A DNA stretch of 64,000 bases. It comes from Cheilinus undulatus (taxonomy: Eukaryota; Chordata; Actinopteri; Labriformes; Labridae). Numbering within the stretch: position 1 is the stretch's first letter; the number at the start of each line of letters is the position of its first letter. Where the stretch lies: positions 10,311,030 to 10,375,029 of the forward strand of contig NC_054877.1 in assembly GCF_018320785.1 (NCBI RefSeq), written 5' to 3'. Shown here one piece after another: positions 13,928-25,700 of the stretch. Both the position numbers and the translations under genes were made by a program. The notes under the pieces were generated by a model. It saw only the letters and a program-made list of their open reading frames with translations. It was not told the DNA's origin and did not search any database.

Positions 13928-14652
13928 GGGGCTTGGCCTAACCCTTGTAAATGTTCTGTCCAGTGAAAACAGAGGGCATATTTTTGAAACCAAAGGAAGA
14001 CTTCTGCTGCCCTCTGGTGACGTTTACTTAAAAGACAAAGCAACAGACTTAAACAGGGCTGAACTAGACTGAGTCTACTGATCAGCTGATCTCAAATCAA
14101 AACAGCGACGTGAATCGGCCTTCTGAGAAGCAAGAAATCAAACAAGTTACTTGGGAACAAAACGAGGAAGTGTATTTCTCTCATTTCCAGTCAGTGGAAA
14201 AACTGCTTCACACATCTTTTTCTTCAGACAGGTGTGTCAGAGATAAAAAATTAAAAAAAAAATATCCAGCAAGAAAAAAAAATAACCCTACACTGTCCAG
14301 CTTGTAAAAGACTTCTTATATGCAACGCTTCAGTACTAGATTTCCACCAGGTTTGTCTGATGAACATCTAATAATCTCTCTTTTGCAAGCTGGACAATGT
14401 GCAGGAGTTTTTTTGGCTAATGTTCGGTCAGTTACACTTCTAAGAATCCTCTTTCAACAGAAAAATCTACAGAAACAGCTTACATCAGGGTATGAATACA
14501 AAATAATCAGGCTTGATTTAATAAGTAATAAGAAAAAAAAACACTGACACTTCAGTTAAATGTTCTGGCATATTTCTTTTTTAAAACTTTGATTCCAGAG
14601 ATTTATATCTGGAATAAAATGTTTATCTGGATTTGTTAGATGACGGTGACCT

Positions 14653-16294
14653 TTAACCTTCAGGCATCACTAGGGGCATTTTTGTCCATTTTGGGCAAAT
14701 TTTTCCTCTTTCTCTGCTCACCATTTTGGCTGTGTTGGTGCATATGGTCCATTTTTTTTAAACAAGGTTATTTTCTTGACAAATTTTTAATTTCAAATGC
14801 TCTAATAGGTCAGGGGAACACTGAAACAAATGTAATACCCTTAAAAGTCATTAAGGACAAAAATGTCCACTTCCAAAAAATATTTCTGCTTTTTTTGCAT
14901 AAATCTCTTAAACAACTTCCACCATCCTCAAAACTACCAAACATTCAGTTATTTTGAGGATTTTAACCATTTAAATGCCAGTTTGATTATTTAAAGTCAA
15001 TGTTGTTTTTTATGAAAAAAAAGCAAAAAAAAAGTGTTATCTTCCTTAAACCAACTTGGATATATCAATGATTAGCCAAAATATCGACTTTAGTACATTA
15101 TTAGTTTTTGTGTAGCATCCAATTTAAAATTGACTACCCTTTTGAGTCACTTAAGGACAAAAATATGGAAGTAAAACAGTGTCATCTGATTTTGAATTTT
15201 ACAAGTCATTGAATTTAGAGCACTGAAAATTTACACATTCAAATTATTTTTCTGAAATTAATGCCTCTGATTTTAAACAATTGAATTGTAGCACTGAAAA
15301 TGTATGCATTGAAATTGTCCATCTGTATTTTTTGCCTCTGAATTGAACTCTTTAAATTTTTTAATATCTAATTTTAAACCTAATTTTTCTGTGTTCAAAA
15401 GTTATAAAACAAAAATTCAATGTTAAAAAATGTAATTGGCAAAATATTCAAGGTGCCTCATCAAAAGTTCTGCAGCGCAGATTTTATCTATTGATTCTGT
15501 TATTGTACACGTGTCAGTTATAGTCTGTTTCTGGATCTTACAAAAACAAACGTCAAAACTTCAGAATCAAAGACTTGACGTACTCATCTTCTGTTCACAA
15601 TCTGTTAACCGACATCATGTGACCAGTGAAGTGTGGCTTGATTGGCTGGATTTTGGCTGGACTTGATGCAGAATCAATTCCTTTTCCCTGGGTGTCCTTA
15701 GTTGACGCGGAATCCGTTGACACTGAATTTTGGGGTTGAATTTTCTTCAGTTGAATTTCAGCAAGCTGAAAATATTTAATTTGAATTCAACACCTTAAAT
15801 ATTTTGCCAATTACATTTTTTAACATTGAATTTTTATTTAATAGCTTTATTTAATAGCTTTTGAACACAGAAAAATGAGGTTTAAATTAGATATTGAAAA
15901 TTTAAACAGTTAAATACAGATGGACAATTTCAATGCATAAAAATAAATAAATAAAATAATAAAATTCTAAATCAGATGACACTGTTTTACTTCCATACAA
16001 AAAGGTTCACTTCCAAAAACAGCAAAAAAATAGTATAGATTAACATTTTTTTCTGCTTTTTTTGGTCAAATCTTTTGATCAACTTCAGTTCTGATCAAAA
16101 CAATCAAATATTGAATACAAACGCCCCATTGACGCCCATTCAAACCACATTTTTTGATCTCATAGCCACTGCATGATATAATCATGAATTCTGTAATGTG
16201 ATGGTTTCATTTTTGAGAAAAACAGTCAAATAAGGACATCTTTGTCCTTAATGACTTTAAAGCGTAGTAAATTAAAGTGATTCCTGAGGGTTAA
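14653..16294. mobile_element. piggyBac-like non-autonomous element with nested foldback
   Basis: Both ends abut TTAA (14653-14656 and 16291-16294), and the termini are inverted: left TTAACCTTCAGGCATCAC, right reverse complement TTAACCCTCAGGAATCAC. TTAA target sites with CCYT-type ends fit the piggyBac superfamily. Subterminal copies of TTAAGGACAAAxATGTCC occur on both sides. The interior has no transposase frame; instead it holds a large foldback at 15165-15996. Confidence 0.65.
15165..15996. repeat. Long inverted repeat (foldback) inside the piggyBac-like element
   Basis: The left arm 15165-15455 (starting ATGGAAGTAAAACAGTGTCA) is matched in reverse complement by the right arm 15780-15996 (ending TGACACTGTTTTACTTCCAT). 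Further matches include the GGCAAAATATT words at ~15437 and ~15798. The spacer of ~325 bases is non-coding. A single strand could form a long hairpin. Confidence 0.7.
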
Positions 16295-16329
16295 GTATAA
16301 TGAAATGTGTATTTTATATTATTTTGGGG

Positions 16330-16505
16330 GCTTTTGGCCATTATTTAAATAGGATAGCTGAAGAAAGACAGAAAGTAGGGAGAGAAAAAGTAAGGGGAAG
16401 GCATGAACCAAAGAGCGCTAGGACCGGGAACTGGTCCTATCAGTGCATTGAGGACTAAAGGCTCTGTACGTGAATGCCTGCTCTACCCACTGAGCTAAAC
16501 TTTTG
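16330..16505 (-). mobile_element. tRNA-like SINE relic
   Basis: On the minus strand the start resembles a tRNA-derived head (TCAGTGGGTAGAGCAGGC and a GTTCCCGGTCCT box-B-like stretch), followed by an arm seen in many fish SINE copies. A relative on the opposite strand lies at 22614-22775. Diverged; family name not assigned. Confidence 0.5.
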
Positions 16506-16995
16506 TCTATAAAAGGATATTTCTCAATAGAAACTACGCAAATTCACCTGCTTAGAGCTAAGCCTTTGCAGTGTCTGCTTTCTGTATGCAAAATCTCAAA
16601 CTTCTTTCAGTTTTCAGTTGCATTTCCATGCAAAGGGAAAATGGTTTCTGCTCCTTGTTGAACCTTTTTAAACATCCTCAGAGTTCTGCAAAGCATGTTA
16701 GATATCATGAACATTCCCATCGATATGAATGGACGTCAGGCTGACTTGCCTTTGTGACCATGAAAGTGGAACCGAGGGGTAAAACTCAGTTTTCTCTGTC
16801 TACACATAAACACTGTAAACAGAGATTCTCAAAAACTCACCTGGAACGAGTTTTTATGGCCTTAAATGAAGTTCACGTGTATTAAAAAAGCAAAAATGCA
16901 CAGTTTACAGAAAAAAAATCCACCTAAATCTCACTTAAAATGTACAAAATAAGAGCAGATTCTAACAGTAAACATTTGTCTACTGATTTCAATAA

Positions 16996-17001
16996 TTTAT
17001 T
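16996..17001 (-). terminator. PolyA signal candidate of the four-finger zinc-finger gene
   Basis: AATAAA on the minus strand, about 585 bases after the stop codon at 17586. The intervening DNA looks like an AT-rich 3' UTR without other genes. Confidence 0.45.
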
Positions 17002-17585
17002 ATAAATCATAACAAAGAGTAAAAGGACACTGGGGGACACATTTAATTAAAAAATCACCTTTAAACAATAGTCAGGCAGGATTTTTTTACAATTTAACAC
17101 CAAATTGAATCCTGAGAGGTTCTTCACTGGCTCTGAATGAAAGGGAAAGACTCTATGGGAGCTTAAGAGCATCTTGTGCTTCTAAAGTCTCAGTGCTGGG
17201 ATAAAAATAAGGCAGATTTATACATGAGAAGCTAAAACAGTATCTATGAGAGAAGATCAGAAAGCAGGTAAACAGAAGGAATCAGCAGGATGTTTTTCAA
17301 TGAGTCTGGATTTGTTTTTGTTTTTTTTGGGATATCTAGCGTCAGAGGTGTCTTCAAAATACTGGTGTTTGTGACAGTTTAAATAATATTAAGACAAGCA
17401 TTTAAAAAAACGAAGCATCTTATAATCCGCCCATGTGGATCTTTGCATAGTCAAATATGCGTTAATTTACAAAGTTTGTGAAAAATGTCCCATGAGTATA
17501 AATCCAAGACAAAATGCCTCATCTCCATGCCTCTTCTGTTTGGTTTCCTCGGGTCACTTGTGTCTTTTCTCCTGAGCAGTTTGCT

Positions 17586-20500
17586 TTACACGTCTCCTCC
17601 TTGGCTGTACGTGTGGATGATTCTGTGTCGCTTCAAATGATGCATCATGATGAAGGTTTTGCCACACAGCGAGCAGCTATACGGCCGCTCCCCACTGTGA
17701 GTGCGCTGGTGGACTCTCAGGCTGCTCTGCTGCGTGAATCTCTTCCCGCACTGTCCACAGCCGAATGGCTTCTCGCCCGTGTGCGTGCGGTGATGAATGC
17801 TGAGGTGGGAGGAGCACTGGAAATTCTTTCCACATACGACGCACCAGAACGCACGCTTTCTCTTGTGGCTCTGCTGGTGAAGCTTAAACTGATGCAGGCG
17901 GCTGAACGCCTTCCCGCACTGTAAGCAGACGTGGCCTCGTGCCATGGTGGAGGGGGGTCGGTGGGGGATGTGGTAGGAGAAGCTGCCTGATGAAAAAGTG
18001 TTCTGTGATGGAGTTACGCCGAGTCTATCTCCAGCTGAAGTGTCCCTCTCTGTGTGCTGATCTGGCGGCCTCAGATGTGCAGTGTGTGATGAGTAAATGT
18101 CCTCTTTCTGCCGGTCCTGCTGCGACAGAGCGCCCTGAGGTCTGGACTGGAAACTGGACGACTGTGGGACGTCCTTCTGATACTCACTGTTGTACATCCC
18201 GTTACACGGCCTCTGAGAGGACAGCTGCTGGACTCCAGACAACTTGTTTGAACCAACATGAGAGTCAGGATTTTCCGGGAATGTTTGGGAATACTCCTCC
18301 ACCACACTGGAAAAATCAGGAAAGCCTGCATCAATGTCCTCACTTTCCATAATAGACGACCAGAGCTGATTCTCCCGTTCGTCCAAGGAAAAATCAGCAG
18401 TGAGCTGAGTCTGCTTCCCCACGCCATGCTGACACCCATCACCACTGTATCTGGACTGGCTCTCCTCCTTCTCCGTCTTTATGTTGAACTGAAGGCCACT
18501 GATGTCTCCTGAAAGCTGACTGGAGTTGTACAACTCACCAAACTCAGATGTTTTCTGCCTGGAAACCTCTGAAGGGTTTATCTGACGGTCACCTTCAAGC
18601 CGCCGGCTCTCTGGAGCAACAGCCGGGTTTGGGAACTGAACAGCAGGACCTGCAAGTCACAAGATGGGTCGTGTGGTTTTTCACAAACAAAAAGCGTGAA
18701 ATATTTAGAGTTATTTGTTGCAAAGCTGCTTCATTCTTCGACTTACCGATGGATCCAGCAGAGTCAGTGATCCACAGCGTCTCATCTGGACTCTCTTCTT
18801 TAATTGTGAATGAAACAGAGGCATCTGCAATCTCAGGAAACTACAGACAGAAAGAACGACAAAAATTTTTTTGCTACTCGGAGGCAGAACAAAACAGACA
18901 TACCCTTAAGCTCATGTTTCCAAACCATTTTCCTTGGAGCCCACCTTACAAGTACCCAAGAAAAGCTGAGCCCCCAAGACCCACATAAAAAGAAAAAACT
19001 GACACACTACTTTAAAAAAAAAAAAAACAAGATTGTTTCACCGATAAAACCTTGAAAGAGACCTATTTATGTATTTCTTATCAAAAGACCTTTGTATAAA
19101 CTACTTAAATAATTTATCATGTTTTTGTCAACATGTGCTCATATCATTTTTGTAGCCCCAGAGCACGCAAAGCCTCGCGCCTCCCACCAGGATGTCCTGG
19201 ATCCCAGGTTGGGAACGGATGCCTTAAGACAAGAATCATCAAGAACAATTGCACAAGGATCAGATTTAGTCTTGACAGAGACTCTGGGGGGTGGACTTTT
19301 AAGTAAACAAAAATTAAATAACTTGTCTTCTGATTAACATATTATTGTGTTATTATTTTTATTGTCTTTCAAAATGCAGGACATTTTTAGACATCACCAG
19401 TGAGATCTATCCCTATTATCTAGAATCTAGCAGGCCACAAGGAGACAGGCTTGGGCTGGACCCCTGAAAATCCCAGAGAATGGCCCTCCCCAATTGTGAT
19501 TTAGCACCAATATTAACTCATTTTTAATACTTTCTTACCCGTTTTCACTTCATTCGGCCATTTTTGCAACAACTTTTTGCTATTCTTAACCCATTTTTGA
19601 TCATTTTTGCTACTTTTCGCCCATTCTGCCACTCTTTAGCCCTTTTTTGCAACTTTCCTGCCAACTATTGCCCCTGTGTGCCACTCATTGACCTATTTTC
19701 ACTACTTTGACAGTCTATTTTTACTATATAGTTGCCACTTTTTTCCCCTTTTTGATACTTTTTGCTCTTTTTGACTCTTTAACACAATTTTTGCCATTCT
19801 TAAACCCCTTTTAAACCACTTTTCCTGCATGTTTCATTCCATTTGTGCCACTCTTTCATCCAGTTTTACCTGTTTTTAACCCTTTTTATTACTTTTTTGC
19901 ACTGCTTTTGCCACTTTTAACCAATGTTTAAACCTTTATGCTCCTTTATTCCTCTTTAAACAATTTTTGCCCTTTTAAACAACTTTCTCTGGTCATTTTT
20001 GCAACATTTCTGCAAGTCTTAACCCATCTTTAAAAAATGGCTAACAAGTGAATTACCGTAAAAACAGATCAAATGTTAAGTCTAAAACTATACCAATATA
20101 AATTGTTTTCGGGGTGGATTTAACAGCTGCAGACATTTAAAGCCAAAAGATACTCTTAAAACCATAACATCTTCTTTTCCTCCTCTCTGAATTTAATGAT
20201 CTTCTGGGGGCCAGACAGGAATCTTTTAGGGGCCTGATATGGCCCTCAGGCCACCAGTTGATGAACAGTGCCTTAAGCTATGAGGGACATTAAAAGAACA
20301 AATTTGCAAATAGTTTGAAGTGTGAAGTTTTTTGTTGTATTGTTTTGTCTTCAATAAAACTGTATACCAGCCAAAAAGGCTTACACAGGGCTCTCCACAA
20401 CCACCAGACTATTCACTAAAGTACAGCCAGCTGTTTTCATTTTACTAATCTGATAAAATACTTTGATTTATAACTTGTGACTTGTATTTTCCACTTTCAT

Positions 20501-22215
20501 TTGAGATTATTGAGATAAATTATGATTTACATAACTTAAAACAGATTTAGATTTAAAGAATTTCAGTTAGTCAACCCACATTTGTAATTGTTCAACTATT
20601 TATTAAAACAGCCTCACATGTTTTTTGGGCATCAGGACCCAACCTCATCACCATGTGCAGATTTTTACATGCAGAATTTTCCAAGTGATGAGATAACATC
20701 TTAAATTTCCTATCAGAGATACTCTGGGGTGGAGGTGGGTTGAGAGCAATAGCGCAGGACTGACAGGCACCCATTATGAGAAGATTTATTCAGGTTTTTT
20801 AAGGCTGCAAACATTGGAGGCTTAACCCTCCACGGTGCAGTGCATTCAGAAAGTATTCAGACCTCCTTCATTTTTTTTTTACAATTTGAACATTTTTTTT
20901 CAATTCCAATTCTTTTTACTTATAATGCAATTTCAAAACTATTTGTTGTAATAAAGGGAGGGATAATTTTTACCTTGTTCAACTGATTAATTTAATTTTA
21001 CATCTGCACAGTGTAAGATATGTAAGACAACTTCACTGCAAATCATTAAATAAAAGATATTCTTGTTGCACACTTCACCTTTAAGAAACATTGCAACCTC
21101 CGGTGGGGGGGTTGTTACTGATTAGTGTCATTATTGAATCAAAAGTGACTAAATAAATCGGTCAACTGACTGAAGTTTGTATCAAACAGATTAAAATACA
21201 ATACTGGAGGGCCCCTGCCCCTCCCTTAATAATGTCCAAACGTTGTAGTCCAGTGCTGCAAAATAATGATTGAAAAACGAATTAATTTACTGTAGTAAAA
21301 ATATTGCTCATAAATGGGGAAATTAATATACATTAAAATGTACAGATATTTGTAAAAATGATGCAACAGTTGTTCCTTGGCTAGCCGGGGGGCCCTGTGT
21401 AATATTCACCCAAACTCCCTAGCTACGGCCCTGATTTATACATGTGGTCTATGTTTTTATTTTATTGACATTTTGATTAATTGTTCAGTCCTACATACTG
21501 CTGATCATTGACATAACAGCGATTGTTTTGTTTTTAAACACGCCATAATGAAACAGTATTGAAAATAACAACCATGGTCAGATACCCTGGGCAACTTCTG
21601 AATTAGCCCTGTTTTAACAGATAATAAACAGTGCGTCTAAATCATTAATATCTGGTCAGTCATTGTTGAATAAATCATTTATTTGAACAATTAAAATAAA
21701 TCAGACCTTCATATCTCCTGTGGGACGTGGACAGTTACCCCCCACGTCAGTTCCCCGGTCCATGTAGTTCTCTGGTAAATAAAGGGAAAATAAGTGCATT
21801 TTAAAAATGCAATGATTAAAATCAAATACGGTTAAGAAAAGAAAGAAATGTTTCCAATGCATAACAAAGACTTGTATGTAATTCTTAACAACAGCATGTC
21901 CACCATGCATCCTTAGAGTATTTACATTTGCAACCACATGCATGACCCTCGATATGTAAACACCAATTACAATCAGTCTTAATAATGAGTAAAAATAAAC
22001 ATCTTACCAAACCCTCGCTGCAACTGAGCATTTTTGTTCTCCATCATTGATAATTTCCTCTTCAGCATCTCATTTTCGCTTTGTTTTCGGGATATTTCAA
22101 GGTGCAAAAACGCACATTTATCATCGACTAGTTTGGAGATCTCAGACACTGCTGCTTTCACCAAAACCTCCATTATTGAGGACAGCTGGCTTTGAAAGGA
22201 AATGCACGTCGCCAT
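17586..22215 (-). CDS. C2H2 zinc-finger protein, four fingers, fish-type N-terminal helical domain
   Basis: Predicted nuclear DNA-binding regulator. Exon chain on the minus strand: 22008-22215 (ATG at 22215), 21707-21771, 18747-18840, 17586-18649; phases 1, 0 and 1 fit and give ~476 residues. Exon 1 encodes a helical domain (FQSQLSSIMEVLVKAAVSEI, then a heptad-rich stretch) shared with the genes at 40850 and 52201. Exon 3 carries a SUMO-like IKEES motif. The last exon has an acidic and Ser-rich linker with QLWSSIME, then four C2H2 fingers at the C-terminus. Fingers 2-3 and 3-4 are joined by TGEKP- and SGERP-type linkers; fingers 1-2 by an atypical KRKRAFW. All Cys and His ligands are present. 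The donor of exon 2 (AAG/gtctga) is weak and was chosen because it alone keeps frame. The product has no name I recognise. Confidence 0.82.
18912..19221. mobile_element. hAT-type element, first of two in tandem
   Basis: Lies between CCTTAAGC (18904-18911) and CCTTAAGA (19222-19229), an 8-bp duplication with one mismatch. The ends are inverted: left TCATGTTTCCAAACC, right reverse complement CATCCGTTCCCAACC. Non-coding, in an intron of the four-finger gene, only 72 bases from an exon. Confidence 0.6.
19230..20270. mobile_element. hAT-type element, second of two in tandem
   Basis: Lies between CCTTAAGA (19222-19229) and CCTTAAGC (20271-20278). The left end CAAGAATCATCAAGA pairs loosely with the reverse complement of the right end, CACTGTTCATCAACT. 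The interior includes a long imperfect tandem array (see 19510-20040). Confidence 0.5.
19510..20040. repeat. Degenerate minisatellite of CCATTTTTGCAACTTTT-like units
   Basis: More than twenty imperfect copies of a 17-25 base phrase with variants of TTTTTGC(A/C)ACTTTT and TTAACCCATTTTT follow one another. Such arrays are common inside fish hAT-derived MITEs. No coding potential. Confidence 0.65.
20836..21440. mobile_element. Fragments of DNA-transposon termini
   Basis: GTGCAGTGCATTCAGAAAGT (from 20836) resembles a Tc1-like terminal repeat, and 21190-21435 contains GGAGGGCCCCTGCC and CTAGCTACGGCCCTG phrases resembling hAT-type ends. The pieces are too decayed to delimit. They lie in the intron between the second and third exons of the four-finger gene. 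Confidence 0.35.
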
Positions 22216-22450
22216 GTTGTATTTAGTTTAATATGTGAGGCAGAAATATTATTTTAAAAGGCCCTCCTGCGGAATAAATATGATAAAAACTGCAAAAAGG
22301 AGCGACGTGCTATGCATTTGACATCCCTAGCTAGCTGGAACCTTTTCTTCCGTATGGCGGAGGGGTATACCGTAAACACGGTAATAGAGGCGCAGTGAAA
22401 TCACAACCGAGAAGGAGGAAGAGACAGTGAGGCCCTGTGAGGCGTGAATT
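22216..22450 (-). promoter_or_regulatory. Probable promoter of the four-finger zinc-finger gene
   Basis: Immediately upstream of the ATG, locally richer in CG. It contains an ETS-like CTTCCG site (22348-22353) and a perfect 6-4-6 palindrome TACCGT-AAAC-ACGGTA at 22368-22383. No TATA box at a convincing spacing was seen. The word TACCGTAAACA recurs upstream of the next zinc-finger gene at 41111. Confidence 0.4.
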
Positions 22451-22613
22451 TTATTTTCTCCTAAAGTCTGGCCAAAAGTAGAGTATTCCATTAAAACTTT
22501 AATATAAATTAATGTATCCCCGTATCTTCTGTCATTCTCTCTGCATTGATTGTGTTAAGAATTCTTTGTTTACTATCACTTGTAGGTTTTTCATTGTTAA
22601 AACACTAGGTTAC

Positions 22614-22775
22614 TGAGTCGCAGATAGACTAGTGGTCAGGACTTGTTCTATGTACACAGGCATTCTGTGTTCAAGCCCAACTAGTGGCTCTTTCACCACA
22701 TCATTCCCCACTCTCTAATCCCTGTTTGCAACTATTCACTGTCCGGTACCTCCAATAAAGGTAAAAGGGCCAAAA
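22614..22775 (+). mobile_element. tRNA-derived SINE
   Basis: The head has an A-box-like TAGACTAGTGG (22625-22635) and a good B-box GTTCAAGCC (22669-22677), spaced as in a tRNA-derived pol III promoter. A body ending in CCAATAAAGGTAAAAGGGCC follows. A relative is on the other strand at 16330-16505. It is not a functional tRNA gene, because stems and flanks do not fold as a cloverleaf by eye. Confidence 0.6.
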
Positions 22776-22779
22776 ATAT

Positions 22780-25700
22780 ATAAGTTACTTAGCTTTTCAA
22801 GTCTATATGAGTCAATCATGAAATGGCACAGTCTTAAATGTGCAGGGATTGCTTACTGTACATAAAATAAGCATGGCTAAGAGAAGTATGGGTTCAACAT
22901 TACAAATAGGTTTACATTATATGACTTTCTTAACATCTATAACCAAAATATCAGAATTGTATTGGCTGAATTGGTGAATTCTAAAAAGTTAACCACTGTC
23001 AGTCCATTATTGTAAACCCACAGCCCCTGTTTTTACAAAACACATCAACTACACTGACATACTAAACAGAAACTGGATTTAAAAGTCTTCTTAAGACAAC
23101 TATGTTACAGTTAATTTGGCCCTGGAAGACAAAAACTGTTATTTGAGATCTTAGAGATGTGATTCAGATTGTGAATTCCTCATGGATCTCCAGTGGGTCC
23201 TCTTCAGTTTGGTGAAAGTCAAAGTTTACTTACTTATCTTGAATCTGGAAACCCTAGGGAGAAAAGCAGAAAATTGAAGGAGCTAGGGATGTGCCATATG
23301 TGCAGATGGAAAACATATGCTAATATTTAGAGTCAAATTCTTCATTTTCCAGTGTTTATCCTTGCAAATTGTGTTCTAAAGACTAAAGTTTGTTTCTTAG
23401 TTCATCCTTTAACCTTAAAGTGTATTTTAAGGACTTAAATTTTAGGTCTTAACTAAAATTATATATCCAAATTGGTAGCAGAATTGCCTCAAATTACTTA
23501 GGAAAAATTGGCATATCAAATAAAGAAAAAAATACATTATCATTTATCCATTAAAATAACATACAACAATCATTTTGGTACACTTGTAAATAAAAAAACA
23601 GTTTCCAGACTCCACATTTTGCTGACATTTTTTCAGTTTTATTTAAAAATACAAAAAGCTAAACAAAGATAACTGGATATGTTCATTATACTTATCCTTT
23701 AAACATAATTTAACATGTGATCAACTGTATTACTTGATTACCCGTGAATCATGCTACATATGGATATAAAAAGGACAATTATTGATCAGTGAGTCTGTGT
23801 AGTAAATTACATAAAACTGAAAACACCATAAAAACAGGAGAAAATATTGAACATTTAAGTTGGCAACAAGGTTTTGAATCTCTGAACTTACAGGATTCAA
23901 GATTCAGTTTGAAAAATGTCGGCACTTATCGTACTGTATCAAAGAGGGTTTTGTTTAACAGGCGCTCCTTCTGCGAGCTTAGCTGGAGTGTTGGTTTTGT
24001 CAAACTGTTTTAATGACCTCTTTGAGACTAGCCACCCTTTTCAAACAAATGCACAAAGCAGCAAATATTCCAGACTATTCCATGTTCAGTGGTAATACTG
24101 GCTGTTTATTGTTCGATTCACACAACTTCCTTTCTCCGAGAAGGGCAACTCATTTTACCACCTACCAAGAGAAACAAAAACACCATCTACAGCAGCATAC
24201 AGACTTCAGCGACAACAGGTTAACTGAGATTTGCTAGTTATGGAGAACACCGCCCATTTCCATCCATGCCACCTGAAAAATTTCTGGAAATTGTAGGGTA
24301 ACCTACCAAGAGTATTTACTGACTTGTTAGTTCACACTTGTCCCTTACAGCAGGAAGTTTTCCTGCAGGTTGGATGTCAGGCAATGGAGGTATCAAGGAA
24401 AGGGGAAATACTAGGGGGCTGGGAGACAGTAGAGAGGGAAAACCTCTGCTTGCATTCCCACACACAGCTCACACTGGAAAACTCAAGATATTTTCAGGAG
24501 TTTTGCACTTCGTGTGAGTGCAAATCAGAGTGTTGAAATGAGCACCCTGAAAGAAATAGTCTTCTGAGATACATCACGTCACTTACTTGTAAAGCTGGTC
24601 AAAAACAGCCTTCAAAGTAAAAGGTCCCACAAAGAGTGGAGTTTCAAAACACTTGAACTTTGCATTGAGGTGTTATTTTCCCAACATAAATAAACCTTGA
24701 AATTAATTTTCCTTTCCATTTTCTCCAACAAATCATAATCCTGTTTTGAGAATCCATATAATATTCATTTTTTTGTCATTTTGGATTTTGTACAAGTGAA
24801 ACCTTGGACTAAATTAAAAAAGGCACAGAATTTGCTCCACTTTCGGTAGAATTAAAAGCAGAATACTTTTCAATCAACAAAACACAAGCACCTTTGGAGT
24901 ACAGCGCTCTGCAAGGACCGTTTTAGTTTAACTTATAGACACCTTTATCTGCCCGTTTTAGCAAAGTATCTTTTTTGTTTGTTTTTTTTACAGACTGTAC
25001 ATTATGACTTATAAATATTTAACCCTTGGTGACACCTCCTAAATTATCCTTCAGAATATCTCTGGCAACAGCAATAATATCTTATCAAAGCTGTTTACAT
25101 TCTAAATAAAGACCCTTGAGCTGTTCATACCGTGATTTGTCCAAATTCCTATCTCTTCAATATCCAGCAAATTCATTTTGTTTTCTTGTTCTGAATATTG
25201 TGTTGTCTGAAAAAAGAAACCCATCTCTTTAAAGTGTTTTGAAAAAACCTTGTTTTCATGTCAGTCTAAATGCAGTGACAGTCCATCTACGATGTAAGCA
25301 AATCCACTCTGATCTGTTCCTCAATGACAACATTACACCACAGAATGAAATTCCACCTGATAATGTGAAACTTAAATAACAAATGTTGATATTATATAGT
25401 TAAGGGAAGACAAACCTGTGAGGCCAGTTATCTTAGCAGTCTATTGTGGCATGACATTTGATACTGACCTCAAATTAAAACACAAAAACATAGTTATGCA
25501 GTTTCTACTGCGTGCACAGTGATCACATCGGTTGCACTGCTCACAGGATTTAGAGATTGTTGTTCCCCCCTTGCTCGCGGTAAATATCAGGAATATGTTT
25601 TGCTGCGTTCCAACATTGTCTCACCTGGACTTTTTGCAGGAACATTACTAAGGGAGCCGGCAGGAAGAAACTGAAGTTAGGGTGGAAACATCTTATGGCA

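Noticed and set aside
17514-18512. Several open frames of 84-137 codons on the plus strand opposite the zinc-finger exon
   Set aside because: They are antisense shadows of the minus-strand exon at 17586-18649, which has intact fingers and good splice sites.
21707-21771. A splice donor at GGGGG/gtaact within exon 2 of the four-finger gene
   Set aside because: It resembles a donor but leaves phase 1, which meets a stop at once in the next exon; the weaker AAG/gtctga keeps frame.
22614-22690. A tRNA gene
   Set aside because: A- and B-box-like words are present, but no cloverleaf can be folded and the downstream part is SINE body.
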